The notes below the pieces were generated by a model, which was not told the origin of the DNA, ran no database searches, and was given only the letters and a program-made list of their open reading frames with translations. Positions 26,017 through 35,536 of a stretch of 56,202 bases of DNA are shown here, in pieces (position 1 is the stretch's first letter; every line of letters begins with the position of its first letter). A program made the translations under genes and the position numbers. The stretch comes from Bacteroidota bacterium (GTDB lineage: Bacteria > Bacteroidota > Bacteroidia > Cytophagales > Cytophagaceae), in assembly GCA_023391415.1 (NCBI GenBank), contig JAEWAY010000037.1:1-56202 (forward strand), in the 5' to 3' direction.

Positions 26017-26811
26017 TTGAGAGTACGGATCATATTCGGCCTAACAAACAAAGGAGCTTCGGTTCCTTTCCATCATCAGTTTTTGTTGTCAAATCTGATG
26101 ACGACTCTAATTCATAAGGAGCCGGAAAAGTTTCAGGGGTTTTACGACTTCAACTTTTCGGGCCTCAAGGGTCAGACTAAGGTTGGGAAAGACGGTCTTC
26201 ACTTTTTCTCCAATAAGGTGACGCTTGTGATTTCCAGTAGAAGCGAAGCGTTTATTGAGTATGTAGTGAAACAACTCTTTAAAATGCAGCATGTAGAAAT
26301 TGGGAAACTGCTCCTGATTCCGCTTAGCGTGGAGCAGGAAGGACAGCCGGAGTTTAAGCCGGAAACCAAGTTCATATGCATATCGCCCTTAGTCGTGATC
26401 AACCCGATAAAAGGCGAGGGAGGCGATTCCAAAAAATTCATAAGTCCATTTATGGACGAGTTTTCGGATTATTTGTATGAAAATACAATGAACCGGATGG
26501 AAGCGGCCGGGTATTCTCCGGATAAGCTGGCGGATTTTTATAAGTTCCAGGTGGTTCCGGACAAGGGATATCTGACTAAAATAAAGGTGGAAGAAAAAAA
26601 ATTCGCCCGTATATTTCCCGTATTCGATAAAGGCGAAAAATATGAGGTAAGAGGCTATACCTTTCCTTTTACCCTGTACGCTGATCCGGAAGTGCAGAGC
26701 TTCGTCTTTAATTCGGGACTGGGTATCATGTGCCATAAGGGTTTTGGTATGCTTGATGTGGCCAATCAGGATCCCAATACCAGGACTACGCCATATAACT
26801 TTACGATATAA
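26017..26811 (+). CDS. cas6: Solitary CRISPR endoribonuclease Cas6
   Basis: A 264-aa RAMP-fold protein recognised as Cas6, the nuclease that cuts pre-crRNA inside repeats. It shows the N-terminal ferredoxin-like start MRVRIIFGLTNKGASVPFHHQFLLSNLM, with adjacent histidines at 18-19 as candidate catalytic residues. At the C-terminus is the Gly-rich RNA-binding loop FNSGLGIMCHKGFGMLDV (about 231-248). Translation begins at TTG 26017. No cas1, cas2, cas3 or effector gene lies nearby. The only repeat-spacer unit in the window lies 6.5 kb to the left, with a repeat of the kind Cas6 processes. It might serve arrays elsewhere on the chromosome. Confidence 0.88.
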   Translation: MRVRIIFGLTNKGASVPFHHQFLLSNLMTTLIHKEPEKFQGFYDFNFSGLKGQTKVGKDGLHFFSNKVTLVISSRSEAFIEYVVKQLFKMQHVEIGKLLLIPLSVEQEGQPEFKPETKFICISPLVVINPIKGEGGDSKKFISPFMDEFSDYLYENTMNRMEAAGYSPDKLADFYKFQVVPDKGYLTKIKVEEKKFARIFPVFDKGEKYEVRGYTFPFTLYADPEVQSFVFNSGLGIMCHKGFGMLDVANQDPNTRTTPYNFTI

Positions 26812-26853
26812 TTAACAAAAATCAGGAGCACACGCGGGACGCGGCTCCGGAAT

Positions 26854-26905
26854 AAAAGAAGCGTTTCGGGCGCGCCTGTCTGGCTGATCCGAGACGCTTT
26901 TTTAA
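26854..26905. terminator. Bidirectional terminator between cas6 and the T9SS plug gene
   Basis: Arms AGCGT-T-TCGG and CCGA-G-ACGCT pair around a 19-nt loop. A-run and T-run flanks (AAAAGA and TTTTTTAA) suit both convergent genes. Confidence 0.75.
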
Positions 26906-28218
26906 TTTCTCCTCATGTAGTTGACCGAGGTATAGCCTATCAGAAGGTCCGCCCGTTCGCCGGGATGCCTGTAGTATACGAGAATGTCATATACGTTTTG
27001 AGTTTGACTGTGACTGCCTGACACAAACTCGTCGTCGCCATACGGAGCGGTATTGTTTACCAGCGTATAAAGATAGTTGTAGTACCCTTGCTTAAGCAGC
27101 AGCCGAGCGGTGTATTTTTTTATCTCCTCATTGTAGGTCATCAGGTTTTGTTCGTTCATTTGCCAGTCGTTCATAGCTCCTCTGACGTAAATATCGCCGC
27201 TTTGCCGGGGTACGTCAAGTACAAAGTTGACCAATACATAATCAGGACTATAATGGCGTTCTCCACTTTCATAATGCTCGATCCAGAATTTGCCGTCGAT
27301 ATCGGGGAAGACCGAGTACGTCTGCGAGCGTTTGCTCGCGTCGGTCACCAGAACAACTTCGTATAAATCGGGGTGTAAAACGATTCGGCCTACATTGAGC
27401 TTATAACTTATAAGACTACTAATATCGAACGCGTTAAACTCATTGCCTCCCCTAAACGCGTTTTCCATATTGAAGTAGTTGTACTCTAGCAAACCTTCGT
27501 GTTCCTTTACAAACATAGGGGGGAGGTTGTAGATAGCTTTGTCCCATCGGTGATTTTGACGTATGACGACGTTGACGTTCGCCGCGGGATTGATCAGGTT
27601 CAGATGACCATAGGCTATGGAGAAGTCTACTTGCTGGCTTTTGTCGCGCTCGGCTACCGCGCGGGCGAATTTTACGTCAGGCTGAATAATGACCGCCGTG
27701 TTTATGTCTTCATAGACCATGAAGCGCCTGGAAAGTACGATATCGTCTTCATCGTAATTCCGGTATACCTTTATCACATAGTTGCCGCTGATCTTTACTC
27801 TGGGGAGGACAAACCTGTAGTGAATATAGGGTACCAGCGCGTTGATGGAATTGTAGCGCTCCGTGATAAAGAACTCGTTATATTCGTGGAGGAACTGAAT
27901 ATCCGACAGGCTGGATTTTGTCCAGTTGGCGTTGCAATGGATGATTTTGACGTAATAGTTGTTCATTTCGTCCCCGAGTTCGTCAAAGGATAGAACCAGA
28001 GGGCTGGATTGGGATAATGATACTATGGCGGGCTGAAGATAGTCGGAGACCTGTCCTGTATGGGGATATAAGAGCGCCGTTTTGACGCTTGTCTCATATA
28101 CTCTGTCCGCGGTAACGAATTCCTTGACCGGAGGCTGTTGTCTGGGCTCTTTTTTCTTTTGAGCCATGAGGGGGGAAACTCCGGTATGGAGAAAAAATAG
28201 AATAAATAAGTAGCGCAT
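26902..28218 (-). CDS. Type IX secretion system plug protein (DUF5103)
   Basis: About 438 aa, matching DUF5103, now known as the T9SS Plug, which closes the periplasmic side of the SprA translocon pore in the outer membrane. The start at 28218 gives a clean signal peptide (MRYLFILFFLHTGVSPLMAQ); an in-frame ATG at 28242 would add 8 charged residues and overlap the upstream gene. Recognisable segments are LSFDELGDEMNNYYVKIIHCNANW, FLHEYNEFFITERYNSINALVPYIHYRFVLP and YVRGAMNDWQMNEQNLM. Its presence fits the T9SS sorting domain on the galactanase in this window. The ABC-F gene ends 4 bases upstream, so both may share a transcript. Confidence 0.9.
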   Translation of the reverse strand: MRYLFILFFLHTGVSPLMAQKKKEPRQQPPVKEFVTADRVYETSVKTALLYPHTGQVSDYLQPAIVSLSQSSPLVLSFDELGDEMNNYYVKIIHCNANWTKSSLSDIQFLHEYNEFFITERYNSINALVPYIHYRFVLPRVKISGNYVIKVYRNYDEDDIVLSRRFMVYEDINTAVIIQPDVKFARAVAERDKSQQVDFSIAYGHLNLINPAANVNVVIRQNHRWDKAIYNLPPMFVKEHEGLLEYNYFNMENAFRGGNEFNAFDISSLISYKLNVGRIVLHPDLYEVVLVTDASKRSQTYSVFPDIDGKFWIEHYESGERHYSPDYVLVNFVLDVPRQSGDIYVRGAMNDWQMNEQNLMTYNEEIKKYTARLLLKQGYYNYLYTLVNNTAPYGDDEFVSGSHSQTQNVYDILVYYRHPGERADLLIGYTSVNYMRRN

Positions 28219-28222
28219 ATGT

Positions 28223-30142
28223 TTAATCTTCCAGTTGTTCAATTGCCGTGACCAGCCGCTCCCACTGGGGGTCGCACTCGTCCAGTCGCCGGCATATGTC
28301 CTGATAGTCCTTGTTGGTGGCGGCGAGCTGGTCCGGGTTACTGTATATTTCGGGTTTCGCCATTTCTTCTTCCAACTTTTTCTTTTTTTCCTCCAGCGTG
28401 GTCATGGACTCTTCCACTGTTTGCAATTCCTTTTTCAACTTCTTGAGTTCATTGACTTCCTGAGTAGATTTAGGTTGTCGCTTTTTCGCTTCCTGTGGTC
28501 TGGAAGCCGGTTTCGCTATAGAGGTGGTCGCGGCTTCCGCCGCTTTATCCTTTTGGGCTCTCCATGTCATATATTCGTCAAAAGAGCCCGGATATTGCTT
28601 GATCTGCCGGTCTTCGATATACCAAATCTTGTTGGCGACATCGCGTACAAAATGCCTGTCGTGTGAAATAACAATAAACGTGCCGGCATACCGCGAAAGC
28701 GCCTGAGTAAGGATATTGACCGAGGTAATATCCAGATGGTTGGTGGGCTCGTCGAGAAGCAGAAAATTGGATTCGGATATCAGTACCTTGGCGAGCGCCA
28801 CTCTCGATTTTTCTCCTCCCGAAAGCACTTTTATTTTTTTGAAAACGTCGTCGCTGGAAAATAGAAAGCAGCCTAGAACGCTTCGAAGCTCCATTTCGGT
28901 CTTGTCGGTGCCGGTTTGCTTCAACTCTTCCAGCAGCGTATTGTCGACGTTGAGGGACTCAAGCTGATGCTGGGCGAAAAACGAAGGGATCACGTTGTGG
29001 CCGAATTCAACCCGGCCACTTACATTTTCCGTACCCGCTATAACTCGAAGCAGGGTAGACTTGCCCTTTCCGTTGGCTCCGATCAGCGCGATTTTGTCTC
29101 CGCGCTCGATCGCGATGGAAGTGTCTTGTAGCAGATGAAGGTCGCCGAATGACTTGGACACATTTTCCAGTTTGGAAACAAACCGGCCTGGCTGAACTTT
29201 AAAGTTGAACCGGAAACTGACTCTGGCTGTTTCTTCGACTATGTCTTCAATCATGTCCATACGCTCAAGGGCTTTGACACGCGACTGTACCTGTCTCGCT
29301 TTGGTAGCCTTGGCTTTGAAACGCTCAATGAAGCGTTCCGTCTGTTTGATCTTTTGCTGCTGATTTTCAAACGCGTTCTTTTGGATTTCTGAACGAAGCG
29401 CTTTTTCTTCCAGATAATTGCTGTAGTTTCCAACGTAGATGTTCAAATCCTGAAAAGCGACCTCTACGATTGTTTTGACTGTACGGTCCAGAAACTCACG
29501 GTCATGCGAGACGATAATTACGGCGCCTTCGTATTTTGACAGGTAGTCTTCAATCCATTGGATCGAAGGCATGTCGAGGTGGTTGGTCGGTTCATCGAGC
29601 ATCAGCAGGGAGGGGCGGACCAGAAGGAGCTTCGCCAGCATGACCCGCATGCGCCATCCTCCGGAAAAAGTATTGAGCGGGCGGCTCAGATCAGCGGTGC
29701 TGAAACCAAGTCCCTCCAGTATTTCTTCCGCTTTTGACTGAATCGTATATCCTTCCAGTATTTCAAAATCTTCTTGTAGCTTGGTCAGCTTATGGAGCAG
29801 GTTGTCGGAGTAGTTTTTCTCCATTTCTTCCAGCACATGGTCAATCTCTTTTTTCAGTTGTATCGCCTTTTCAAAAGCCTTCATCGCTACTTCCAGAATG
29901 CTTTCGTGGCTATCGTAGGAAAGCAGGTCCTGATTCAGAAAACCTATCGTGCAGTCGTTGCTTTTGGATATGGTTCCATTGTCCGGAGTCAGGTCTCCAT
30001 GGATCAGTCTGAGTAGCGTAGACTTGCCGGTGCCGTTCGCCCCGATCAGCCCGATTTTGTCCTTGGGCTTTATATGCAATGAAGCATTCTCATACAAGGG
30101 CCTGCTACCCAAAAAGTAGGATAAATTATTAATAGAAAGCAT
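28223..30142 (-). CDS. ABC-F family ATPase (Uup/EttA-like)
   Basis: A 639-aa cytosolic protein with two ABC domains and no membrane segments, as in ribosome-associated ABC-F factors. Domain 1 has Walker A GANGTGKST, signature FSGGWRMR and LLMLDEPTNHLD. The interdomain linker (about 240-310) is basic and helical. Domain 2 has GANGKGKST, LSGGEKSR and FLLLDEPTNHLD. The last ~90 residues form a coiled-coil C-terminal extension rich in Lys/Glu, like Uup. Such proteins act in translation or ribosome rescue. An antibiotic-resistance role cannot be claimed. The start at 30142 gives the usual MLSINNLSYFLG opening. Confidence 0.93.
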   Translation of the reverse strand: MLSINNLSYFLGSRPLYENASLHIKPKDKIGLIGANGTGKSTLLRLIHGDLTPDNGTISKSNDCTIGFLNQDLLSYDSHESILEVAMKAFEKAIQLKKEIDHVLEEMEKNYSDNLLHKLTKLQEDFEILEGYTIQSKAEEILEGLGFSTADLSRPLNTFSGGWRMRVMLAKLLLVRPSLLMLDEPTNHLDMPSIQWIEDYLSKYEGAVIIVSHDREFLDRTVKTIVEVAFQDLNIYVGNYSNYLEEKALRSEIQKNAFENQQQKIKQTERFIERFKAKATKARQVQSRVKALERMDMIEDIVEETARVSFRFNFKVQPGRFVSKLENVSKSFGDLHLLQDTSIAIERGDKIALIGANGKGKSTLLRVIAGTENVSGRVEFGHNVIPSFFAQHQLESLNVDNTLLEELKQTGTDKTEMELRSVLGCFLFSSDDVFKKIKVLSGGEKSRVALAKVLISESNFLLLDEPTNHLDITSVNILTQALSRYAGTFIVISHDRHFVRDVANKIWYIEDRQIKQYPGSFDEYMTWRAQKDKAAEAATTSIAKPASRPQEAKKRQPKSTQEVNELKKLKKELQTVEESMTTLEEKKKKLEEEMAKPEIYSNPDQLAATNKDYQDICRRLDECDPQWERLVTAIEQLED

Positions 30143-30185
30143 TCCGGAATATTAAGGTTTAGTGGTAAAGTTAAGGACTTTTGAT

Positions 30186-30229
30186 AAAACAACAGGATAA
30201 AACGGCAGGTTCTTTCATCCTGTTGTTTT
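30186..30229. terminator. Terminator-like hairpin between divergent genes
   Basis: A 13-bp perfect stem AAAACAACAGGAT / ATCCTGTTGTTTT has an 18-nt loop. Both flanking genes point away from it, which is unusual for a terminator. It lies 44 bases upstream of the ABC-F start and 58 bases upstream of the cytochrome oxidase start. Confidence 0.6.
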
Positions 30230-30287
30230 CGCTTTCCCCTTCGCCGCGCCGCTTAAACAAACTCCCCCCAGTATTGTTAAACGATGT

Positions 30288-31397
30288 ATGAATCAGGTTT
30301 TGGTAGTTATAGCGGTCATTTTACTTGTATTTGTCTTATTTCTGCTTTTCAGACTCAGCCTTTTTGTGAGCACATATGTATGGCGAACGAAACCAGGAGC
30401 AATCTCAGGAAACTTTAACAGTTACTTGTTTGTATGTTTCTTTATTTTTGGTTCGACCGGGGTCTATTCGTTTTATAGAAACATAGAGCCTGATTTGCTG
30501 GGCGCTCCATCTTCGGAACATGGCTATTGGCTCGACGCGACTACGAAGCTGACTTTTATATTGATCTTGATCATTTTCTTCATAACTCAGGCGGCGCTGG
30601 CTCTTTTTATGATTTTGTACCGTTATGACCCCTACCGAAAGGCGCTTTTTTATCCCATGAACCTGAAACTGGAGATTGTATGGACGGCGATTCCTCTGGG
30701 GGCGTTTCTTCTCTTGTTTATAAACTCGTACCTGACCTGGACGAAAGTAATGGAGGTCCCTCCGGAAGATCCGGTGATTGTCGAAGTGACAGGAATGCAG
30801 TTTAATTGGATAGCACGTTATCCGGGGGCCGACAATAAACTGGGAAAGGTAAACGCCCGCTATATCGATCAGCGGAACGTGGCTGGTCTGGATCTGAGTG
30901 ATCCGGCCAGCCTGGACGATTTTGTGACTGGCGAAATACGCGTTCCGGTCGACAGGAACATTCTGTTCAAAATCCGCTCGCTCGATGTGATTCACAGTGT
31001 AAATATTCCTCATTTCCGCCTCAAAATGGACGCGGTGCCCGGCATGCCTACGCAATTCGCTTTTAAGCCCATCAGGACTACCAACGCTATGAGGATGGAA
31101 ACAAGCGACGCCCGGTTCAATTTTTCAATTTATTGCGCGGAATTATGCGGCAGAGGGCACTACAACATGAAGACCGATGTGGTGGTCGAGGAGGAGATCG
31201 CTTACCAGGACTGGTACAAACAGCAGGGGAGCTGGCTGGCGCGGCATCAGGAGTATCTTCGTTATGTGCCTGATCGATATCAGGAAAGAGCGAAAGCGAT
31301 CATCGGCAATACTCCACCCGAGACGACGGAAGAGGACGCTGATTTCTTTTATGACAATACTGAAAAACTTGTAGACGAAAATGGACCGATTGATTAA
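30288..31397 (+). CDS. coxB: Cytochrome c oxidase subunit II
   Basis: A 369-aa subunit carrying the CuA electron-entry site of a heme-copper oxidase. Three membrane helices lie at about residues 3-28, 44-62 and 86-112, with a further one near 128-150, an extended N-terminus common in Bacteroidota. The periplasmic cupredoxin domain has the aromatic GMQFNWIARYPGADN, IHSVNIPHFRLKMDAVPG, and CuA ligands C283, C287, H291 and M294 in CAELCGRGHYNM. No cytochrome c domain is fused. Its last 17 bases overlap coxA. Neither alternative complex III genes nor subunits III/IV are nearby. Confidence 0.95.
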   Translation: MNQVLVVIAVILLVFVLFLLFRLSLFVSTYVWRTKPGAISGNFNSYLFVCFFIFGSTGVYSFYRNIEPDLLGAPSSEHGYWLDATTKLTFILILIIFFITQAALALFMILYRYDPYRKALFYPMNLKLEIVWTAIPLGAFLLLFINSYLTWTKVMEVPPEDPVIVEVTGMQFNWIARYPGADNKLGKVNARYIDQRNVAGLDLSDPASLDDFVTGEIRVPVDRNILFKIRSLDVIHSVNIPHFRLKMDAVPGMPTQFAFKPIRTTNAMRMETSDARFNFSIYCAELCGRGHYNMKTDVVVEEEIAYQDWYKQQGSWLARHQEYLRYVPDRYQERAKAIIGNTPPETTEEDADFFYDNTEKLVDENGPID

Positions 31398-33219
31398 TCA
31401 GGAAGTCAGAGAAAATCATTCCCGATCTTTCTGGCGCGAATATATTTTTAGTACCGACCACAAGGTGATCGCCAGACAGTATTTGTTTACCGGCATGTTT
31501 TGGGCGGTGATAGGGGGCTTACTCTCATTGCTGATACGGGTACCGCATGGTTTTCCCGAAGCCAATCTGGAATGGCTCAAGCCCTTGCTTGGCGACTGGA
31601 TACTCAACCAGAGGCTGGACGCCGAGTTTTATTTGTCGGTAGTTACGATTCATGGCACGGTCATGGTGTTTTTTGTGCTCACCGCGGGGTTGAGCGGCAC
31701 TTTCGCCAATTTTCTGATTCCTCTGCAAATAGGAGCGAGGGATATGGCTTCGCCATTTATCAATATGCTTTCCTACTGGATGTTTTTTCTGGCCAGCGTA
31801 CTGATGTTCGGTTCCCTGTTTATCGAAACAGGGCCTTCAATGGCCGGCTGGACGGCTTATCCGCCATTGAGCGCCGTGATGCCGGCGGTTTCAGGCTCCG
31901 GGGCGGGTATGACTTTATGGATCATAAGTCTGATATTCTTTGTAATCTCTGTACTGCTGGGCGGTATCAATTATATTGTTACGGTGATCAATATGCGGAC
32001 GTACGGTATGACTTTCGACCGGCTTCCTCTGACTGTATGGGCGCTGCTTTTTACGGCGATATTGGGACTTTTTTCGTTTCCGGTACTTATTTCAGCGTTT
32101 GTCCTTCTGATGGCCGACCGGCATATGGGTACCAGCTTTTTTCTGAGCGATATTTATATCGACGGAGCTCTCTGGGGGACGACCGGCTCGGGTAGCGCTA
32201 TACTTTATCAGCATTTGTTTTGGTTTTTAGGGCATCCGGAGGTATATATCGTGATTCTGCCCGCTCTGGGTATCGCTTCGGAAGTGATCTCCGTGAACGC
32301 CCGGAAACCCATATTTGGTTATCTGCTTATGGTGTTGTCGCTCGGCACGATCTGTGTTTTGTCGCTCATGGTATGGGCGCATCATATGTTTGTGTCGGGA
32401 CTCAATCCGTTTCTGGGCACCCTGTTTAGCCTTACTTCCTTTATCGTGGCGGTGCCTTCCGCGATCAAGGTGTTTAATTATCTGGCGACGCTCTGGAGAG
32501 GGAATCTGAGGTTTACGCCCGCCATGATGTTTTCGCTGGGGCTGGTCTCGTTCTTCATTTCCGGAGGACTGACAGGGTTGGTACTCGCCAATAACGCGGC
32601 GAACATACATCTGCACGATACATATTTTGTCGTGGCTCATTTCCATCTTGTGATGGGTAGTTCGGCCGTGTTTGGTTTCTTCTCCGGCGTATACCACTGG
32701 TTTCCCAAAATCTTCGGGAGGATGCTGAATGAACGTCTGGGGTATCTGCATTTCTGGATTACATTCCTGGGTATTTATCTGATATTCTTTCCTATGCACT
32801 TTATTGGCTGGAATGGGATTCCCAGGCGCTATTATTCATTTTCCTATATGGAAACGATTGATTATTTTCCTGACCTTAATACTTTTATTTCCGTTGTGGC
32901 GATCATTACGTTTATCGCTCAGTTTATTTTCCTCTTCAACTTTTTCTATCACTTGTTTTGGGGGACGCCCGCGGAGCGTAATCCCTGGCAGGCAAACACG
33001 CTTGAATGGACGACCAGGGCGGGCATGCCGGGAGAGGGAAACTGGGAAGGGGCGTTGCCTGTCGTTCATCGCTGGCCGTACGACTACTCCAAACCAGGCG
33101 CTGAAGATGATTTTATTCCTCAGAATGTTCCGCTGTCAGAGACGGAGAGCTCCAATCTGAAGGAGGAAGGAGTGAAAATTACGATCAAAAGTTTGCGGCG
33201 TCAGGGTAAAATCCGCTAA
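31381..33219 (+). CDS. coxA: Cytochrome c oxidase subunit I
   Basis: A 612-aa polytopic subunit (12 or more helices) with the heme a and heme a3-CuB centres where O2 is reduced. Key residues seen are H near 90 in TIHGTVMVFF, H285 and Y289 in GHPEVY (with E287 at the proton-channel gate), H334/H335 in WAHHMF, and the heme histidines in LHDTYFVVAHFHLVMG. The K-channel lysine is kept in VPSAIKVFNYLATLW. The D-channel asparagine cluster is thinner than in Paracoccus (PFINMLSYWM). It overlaps coxB by 17 bases and forms a two-gene unit with a small lipoprotein after it. Confidence 0.96.
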   Translation: MDRLINQEVRENHSRSFWREYIFSTDHKVIARQYLFTGMFWAVIGGLLSLLIRVPHGFPEANLEWLKPLLGDWILNQRLDAEFYLSVVTIHGTVMVFFVLTAGLSGTFANFLIPLQIGARDMASPFINMLSYWMFFLASVLMFGSLFIETGPSMAGWTAYPPLSAVMPAVSGSGAGMTLWIISLIFFVISVLLGGINYIVTVINMRTYGMTFDRLPLTVWALLFTAILGLFSFPVLISAFVLLMADRHMGTSFFLSDIYIDGALWGTTGSGSAILYQHLFWFLGHPEVYIVILPALGIASEVISVNARKPIFGYLLMVLSLGTICVLSLMVWAHHMFVSGLNPFLGTLFSLTSFIVAVPSAIKVFNYLATLWRGNLRFTPAMMFSLGLVSFFISGGLTGLVLANNAANIHLHDTYFVVAHFHLVMGSSAVFGFFSGVYHWFPKIFGRMLNERLGYLHFWITFLGIYLIFFPMHFIGWNGIPRRYYSFSYMETIDYFPDLNTFISVVAIITFIAQFIFLFNFFYHLFWGTPAERNPWQANTLEWTTRAGMPGEGNWEGALPVVHRWPYDYSKPGAEDDFIPQNVPLSETESSNLKEEGVKITIKSLRRQGKIR

Positions 33220-33232
33220 TAAGCTTAAATGT

Positions 33233-33706
33233 ATGAAAGAATCTCTATGTGGTTTGCTGATGGCTGGAATGGGACTTTGCCTGGCCGCTTGTAGCCCCGA
33301 GAAGGAAAACAAAGACGTAGCTTCAGAGTTTTCCGGTCTGGTAAAAGGCACCTGGGCGAATCCTGAAATGAACTGTCTCAATGGTTTTGGCCTGTGCGAA
33401 GTCCGGTTTTTTCACGATGGCAAGGAAGGAAGCTTTATGCTGGACTCCATGGAGCTTACTTCACCCAAGCCGATGGTGTCGGCTCTGCTGGTCATTTATC
33501 CGGAAGATACGAAGACAATGCGGATCGAATTTCAGGAAACGTGTCTGAATTGGGATGATTTTTTTGTGGTTGATACGATGAGTCTCGCGTTTACCAATGT
33601 GATCGAAGACTTTACAGTCGTGCCGATCGCGGGAGTGTATCCTACAAACCGGAAAGATGGAGCGTTTGGGAGTGTGTCGATTGGGATAGAGTTGGTGGAA
33701 AATTGA
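33233..33706 (+). CDS. Small lipoprotein of unknown function
   Basis: A 157-aa protein with signal peptide and lipobox LAAC (Cys at about 20), then SPEKENKDVASEF. The rest is a beta-rich soluble domain with paired cysteines (MNCLNGFGLCEV) and repeated hydrophobic strands; I do not recognise a family. It begins 13 bases after coxA on the same strand, so it is probably co-expressed with the oxidase. That could hint at a role in oxidase biogenesis, but there is no copper-binding motif such as the CxxxC of Sco proteins to support this. Confidence 0.7.
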   Translation: MKESLCGLLMAGMGLCLAACSPEKENKDVASEFSGLVKGTWANPEMNCLNGFGLCEVRFFHDGKEGSFMLDSMELTSPKPMVSALLVIYPEDTKTMRIEFQETCLNWDDFFVVDTMSLAFTNVIEDFTVVPIAGVYPTNRKDGAFGSVSIGIELVEN

Positions 33707-33806
33707 TTGGCGAATGATGATACGCGTCAGTTTTTTTCGTGATGAGCGGCATTTTTTCCGATGGAAAGATTAGACACTTTTATGAATGTACCAATTGATA
33801 TAGTGA

Positions 33807-34634
33807 ATGAAAAACATATTAGTAGCTACTGATTTTTCAGAAAGTAGCGCCAACGCGTGCGATTACGCCGTCGCGATGGCCTCGGAGATTGGGGCTGGAG
33901 TGATCGCGTTGAATGTAGTGACCATTCAGGTAATTGATCCGGTAGCTCCCGCTTTTTATCTGGATCCTTTGTTAAACGACAAGCGCGATGAAAGCCAATC
34001 GCTTCTCACTTCTCTGGAAGATCGGTATAAGCGCGTATTATATCCGGACAAGCGTTCTTTTAGTTTTCAGATCAAGACGGCGATCGGGGTACCCGAAGCG
34101 GAGATCCGAAACAGTTTGATAGAAAGTGACGCGGATTTGCTGGTCGTTGGTACCAGACATGCCGATTTTTGGACGAGGCTGGGAGGAAGTACCGTTACCG
34201 GGCTTGCTGGTGAAGTGCCTGTTCCAATGATTGTTGTGCCCGAAGAGGCCCGATATGATGGGATTCGATCCATCGTGCTCGCTACGGATCTGAAAGAGGA
34301 CGCGGAAGATTTTATTCGCGAAGCGGTAGAGTTCGCCCGGGTTTTTGACGCCTGGCTACATATAGTGTATATCGATGAAGCTCCTTCGGAGCAAAAAGAA
34401 GAGCGATTCGCCATTCTTGAATCTAAGCTACCTCAATTAGCGTATGGTAAAGTGGACTTTGAATTGGCGAGGTTAAAAAATCCTTTAAAAATCGTAGATT
34501 TGTTTCTTGAGAAGGAAAACGCGAACTTACTGGTGTTGAGAAAGCGGAAAAGAAATTTTCTTTCGGACTTGTTTCATACAAGTTTTACTAAAGAAAAAAT
34601 ACGTGATTCGAAGGCGCCTTTGCTGATTTATTAA
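33807..34634 (+). CDS. Tandem universal stress protein
   Basis: A 275-aa protein with two Usp domains (about 1-145 and 150-275). The first starts MKNILVATDFSESSANACDYAVAMA and ends LLVVGTRHADFWTRLGGSTVTGLAGEVPVPMIVVPE. The second ends LLVLRKRKRNFLSDLF and lacks the glycine-rich ATP loop. So only the first domain keeps part of the G-x2-G-x9-G(S/T) nucleotide site, itself imperfect. It is followed after 32 bases by a second Usp. Usp proteins respond to starvation, hypoxia and redox stress. Confidence 0.93.
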   Translation: MKNILVATDFSESSANACDYAVAMASEIGAGVIALNVVTIQVIDPVAPAFYLDPLLNDKRDESQSLLTSLEDRYKRVLYPDKRSFSFQIKTAIGVPEAEIRNSLIESDADLLVVGTRHADFWTRLGGSTVTGLAGEVPVPMIVVPEEARYDGIRSIVLATDLKEDAEDFIREAVEFARVFDAWLHIVYIDEAPSEQKEERFAILESKLPQLAYGKVDFELARLKNPLKIVDLFLEKENANLLVLRKRKRNFLSDLFHTSFTKEKIRDSKAPLLIY

Positions 34635-34666
34635 AAAAAGAGTTATAACTCATTTACCATATACTC

Positions 34667-35500
34667 ATGAATACAATATTTTGTCCGACTGATTTCACGG
34701 AAGAGTCTGTCAAGGCGGCGGGAATAGCGTTTAGGATCGCGAGCCTGGTACGGGGAAAGCTGGTGCTCATGCACGCGTACCATGTTACGGGTACGGAAGC
34801 CGGGATGAAAATGGACGCGGAAATTACGGATCGTCTGAAAGCGGAGGCTGAACGTAAGCTGGATGAAATCATCGAGGTACTGCGTCAGTCAAACCCATCC
34901 GCGGAAGTCGTTTTGGAAAAATCGGTTCGCTATGGTTTCGCCGTTGATGAGATTATCAGCTATAGCAAGATTATCCACGCGGACCTTATTGTTCTTAACA
35001 CAAAGGGGATACATGGTTTCGCGGAGCGGGTAGCCGGCTCTATTGCCGGAAATGTGCTTGAGTCGACCAATATTCCGGTGCTGATTCTTCCTAAAGAGAC
35101 GAAAAGCGAAGATTTTAAGAAAATTGTGTTTGCCAGTGAGCTAAAGGCGGGAGAAGAACATCTTGTCGATTTTATCATTGATTTCGCACGCCTGTTTTCA
35201 GCGGAAGTTACGATTCTTCATGTAAAGGAAAAAATAACGGATGAAGATAATAAAAAGGCGATCAACTACGTGGCTGAAAGTGAAATAAGCAATAAGGATT
35301 ATGAGATGGTGGCCCTTGATCTGATTGAAGAGAGGAATCTTGAAGACGGAATTAACAGGTACGCGGAAGAAAACCAGATGGACATGATTGTGATGGCAAG
35401 GGGAAAACGCAATTTCTGGGTTAGCCTTTTTCAAAGTGGAAATACGAAGAAGATGGCTTCTCATACCAAACTACCTTTGTTGGCTTTGCATAAGCTGTAG
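34667..35500 (+). CDS. Tandem universal stress protein
   Basis: A 277-aa two-domain Usp. Domain 1 opens MNTIFCPTDFTEESVKAAGIAFRIASLVRGKLVLMHAY and carries VLNTKGIHGFAERVAGSIAGNVLESTNIPVLILPKE, a near-complete ATP-binding loop. Domain 2 ends MIVMARGKRNFWVSLFQSGNTKKMASHTKLPLLAL with a degenerate loop. It shares direction and architecture with the preceding Usp, and a third copy lies convergent beyond a shared terminator. The three copies differ considerably, so they are old duplicates. Confidence 0.93.
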   Translation: MNTIFCPTDFTEESVKAAGIAFRIASLVRGKLVLMHAYHVTGTEAGMKMDAEITDRLKAEAERKLDEIIEVLRQSNPSAEVVLEKSVRYGFAVDEIISYSKIIHADLIVLNTKGIHGFAERVAGSIAGNVLESTNIPVLILPKETKSEDFKKIVFASELKAGEEHLVDFIIDFARLFSAEVTILHVKEKITDEDNKKAINYVAESEISNKDYEMVALDLIEERNLEDGINRYAEENQMDMIVMARGKRNFWVSLFQSGNTKKMASHTKLPLLALHKL

Positions 35501-35536
35501 ATCGCTTAAAAAAGGATTTTAGGATCCGGCTAAAAC

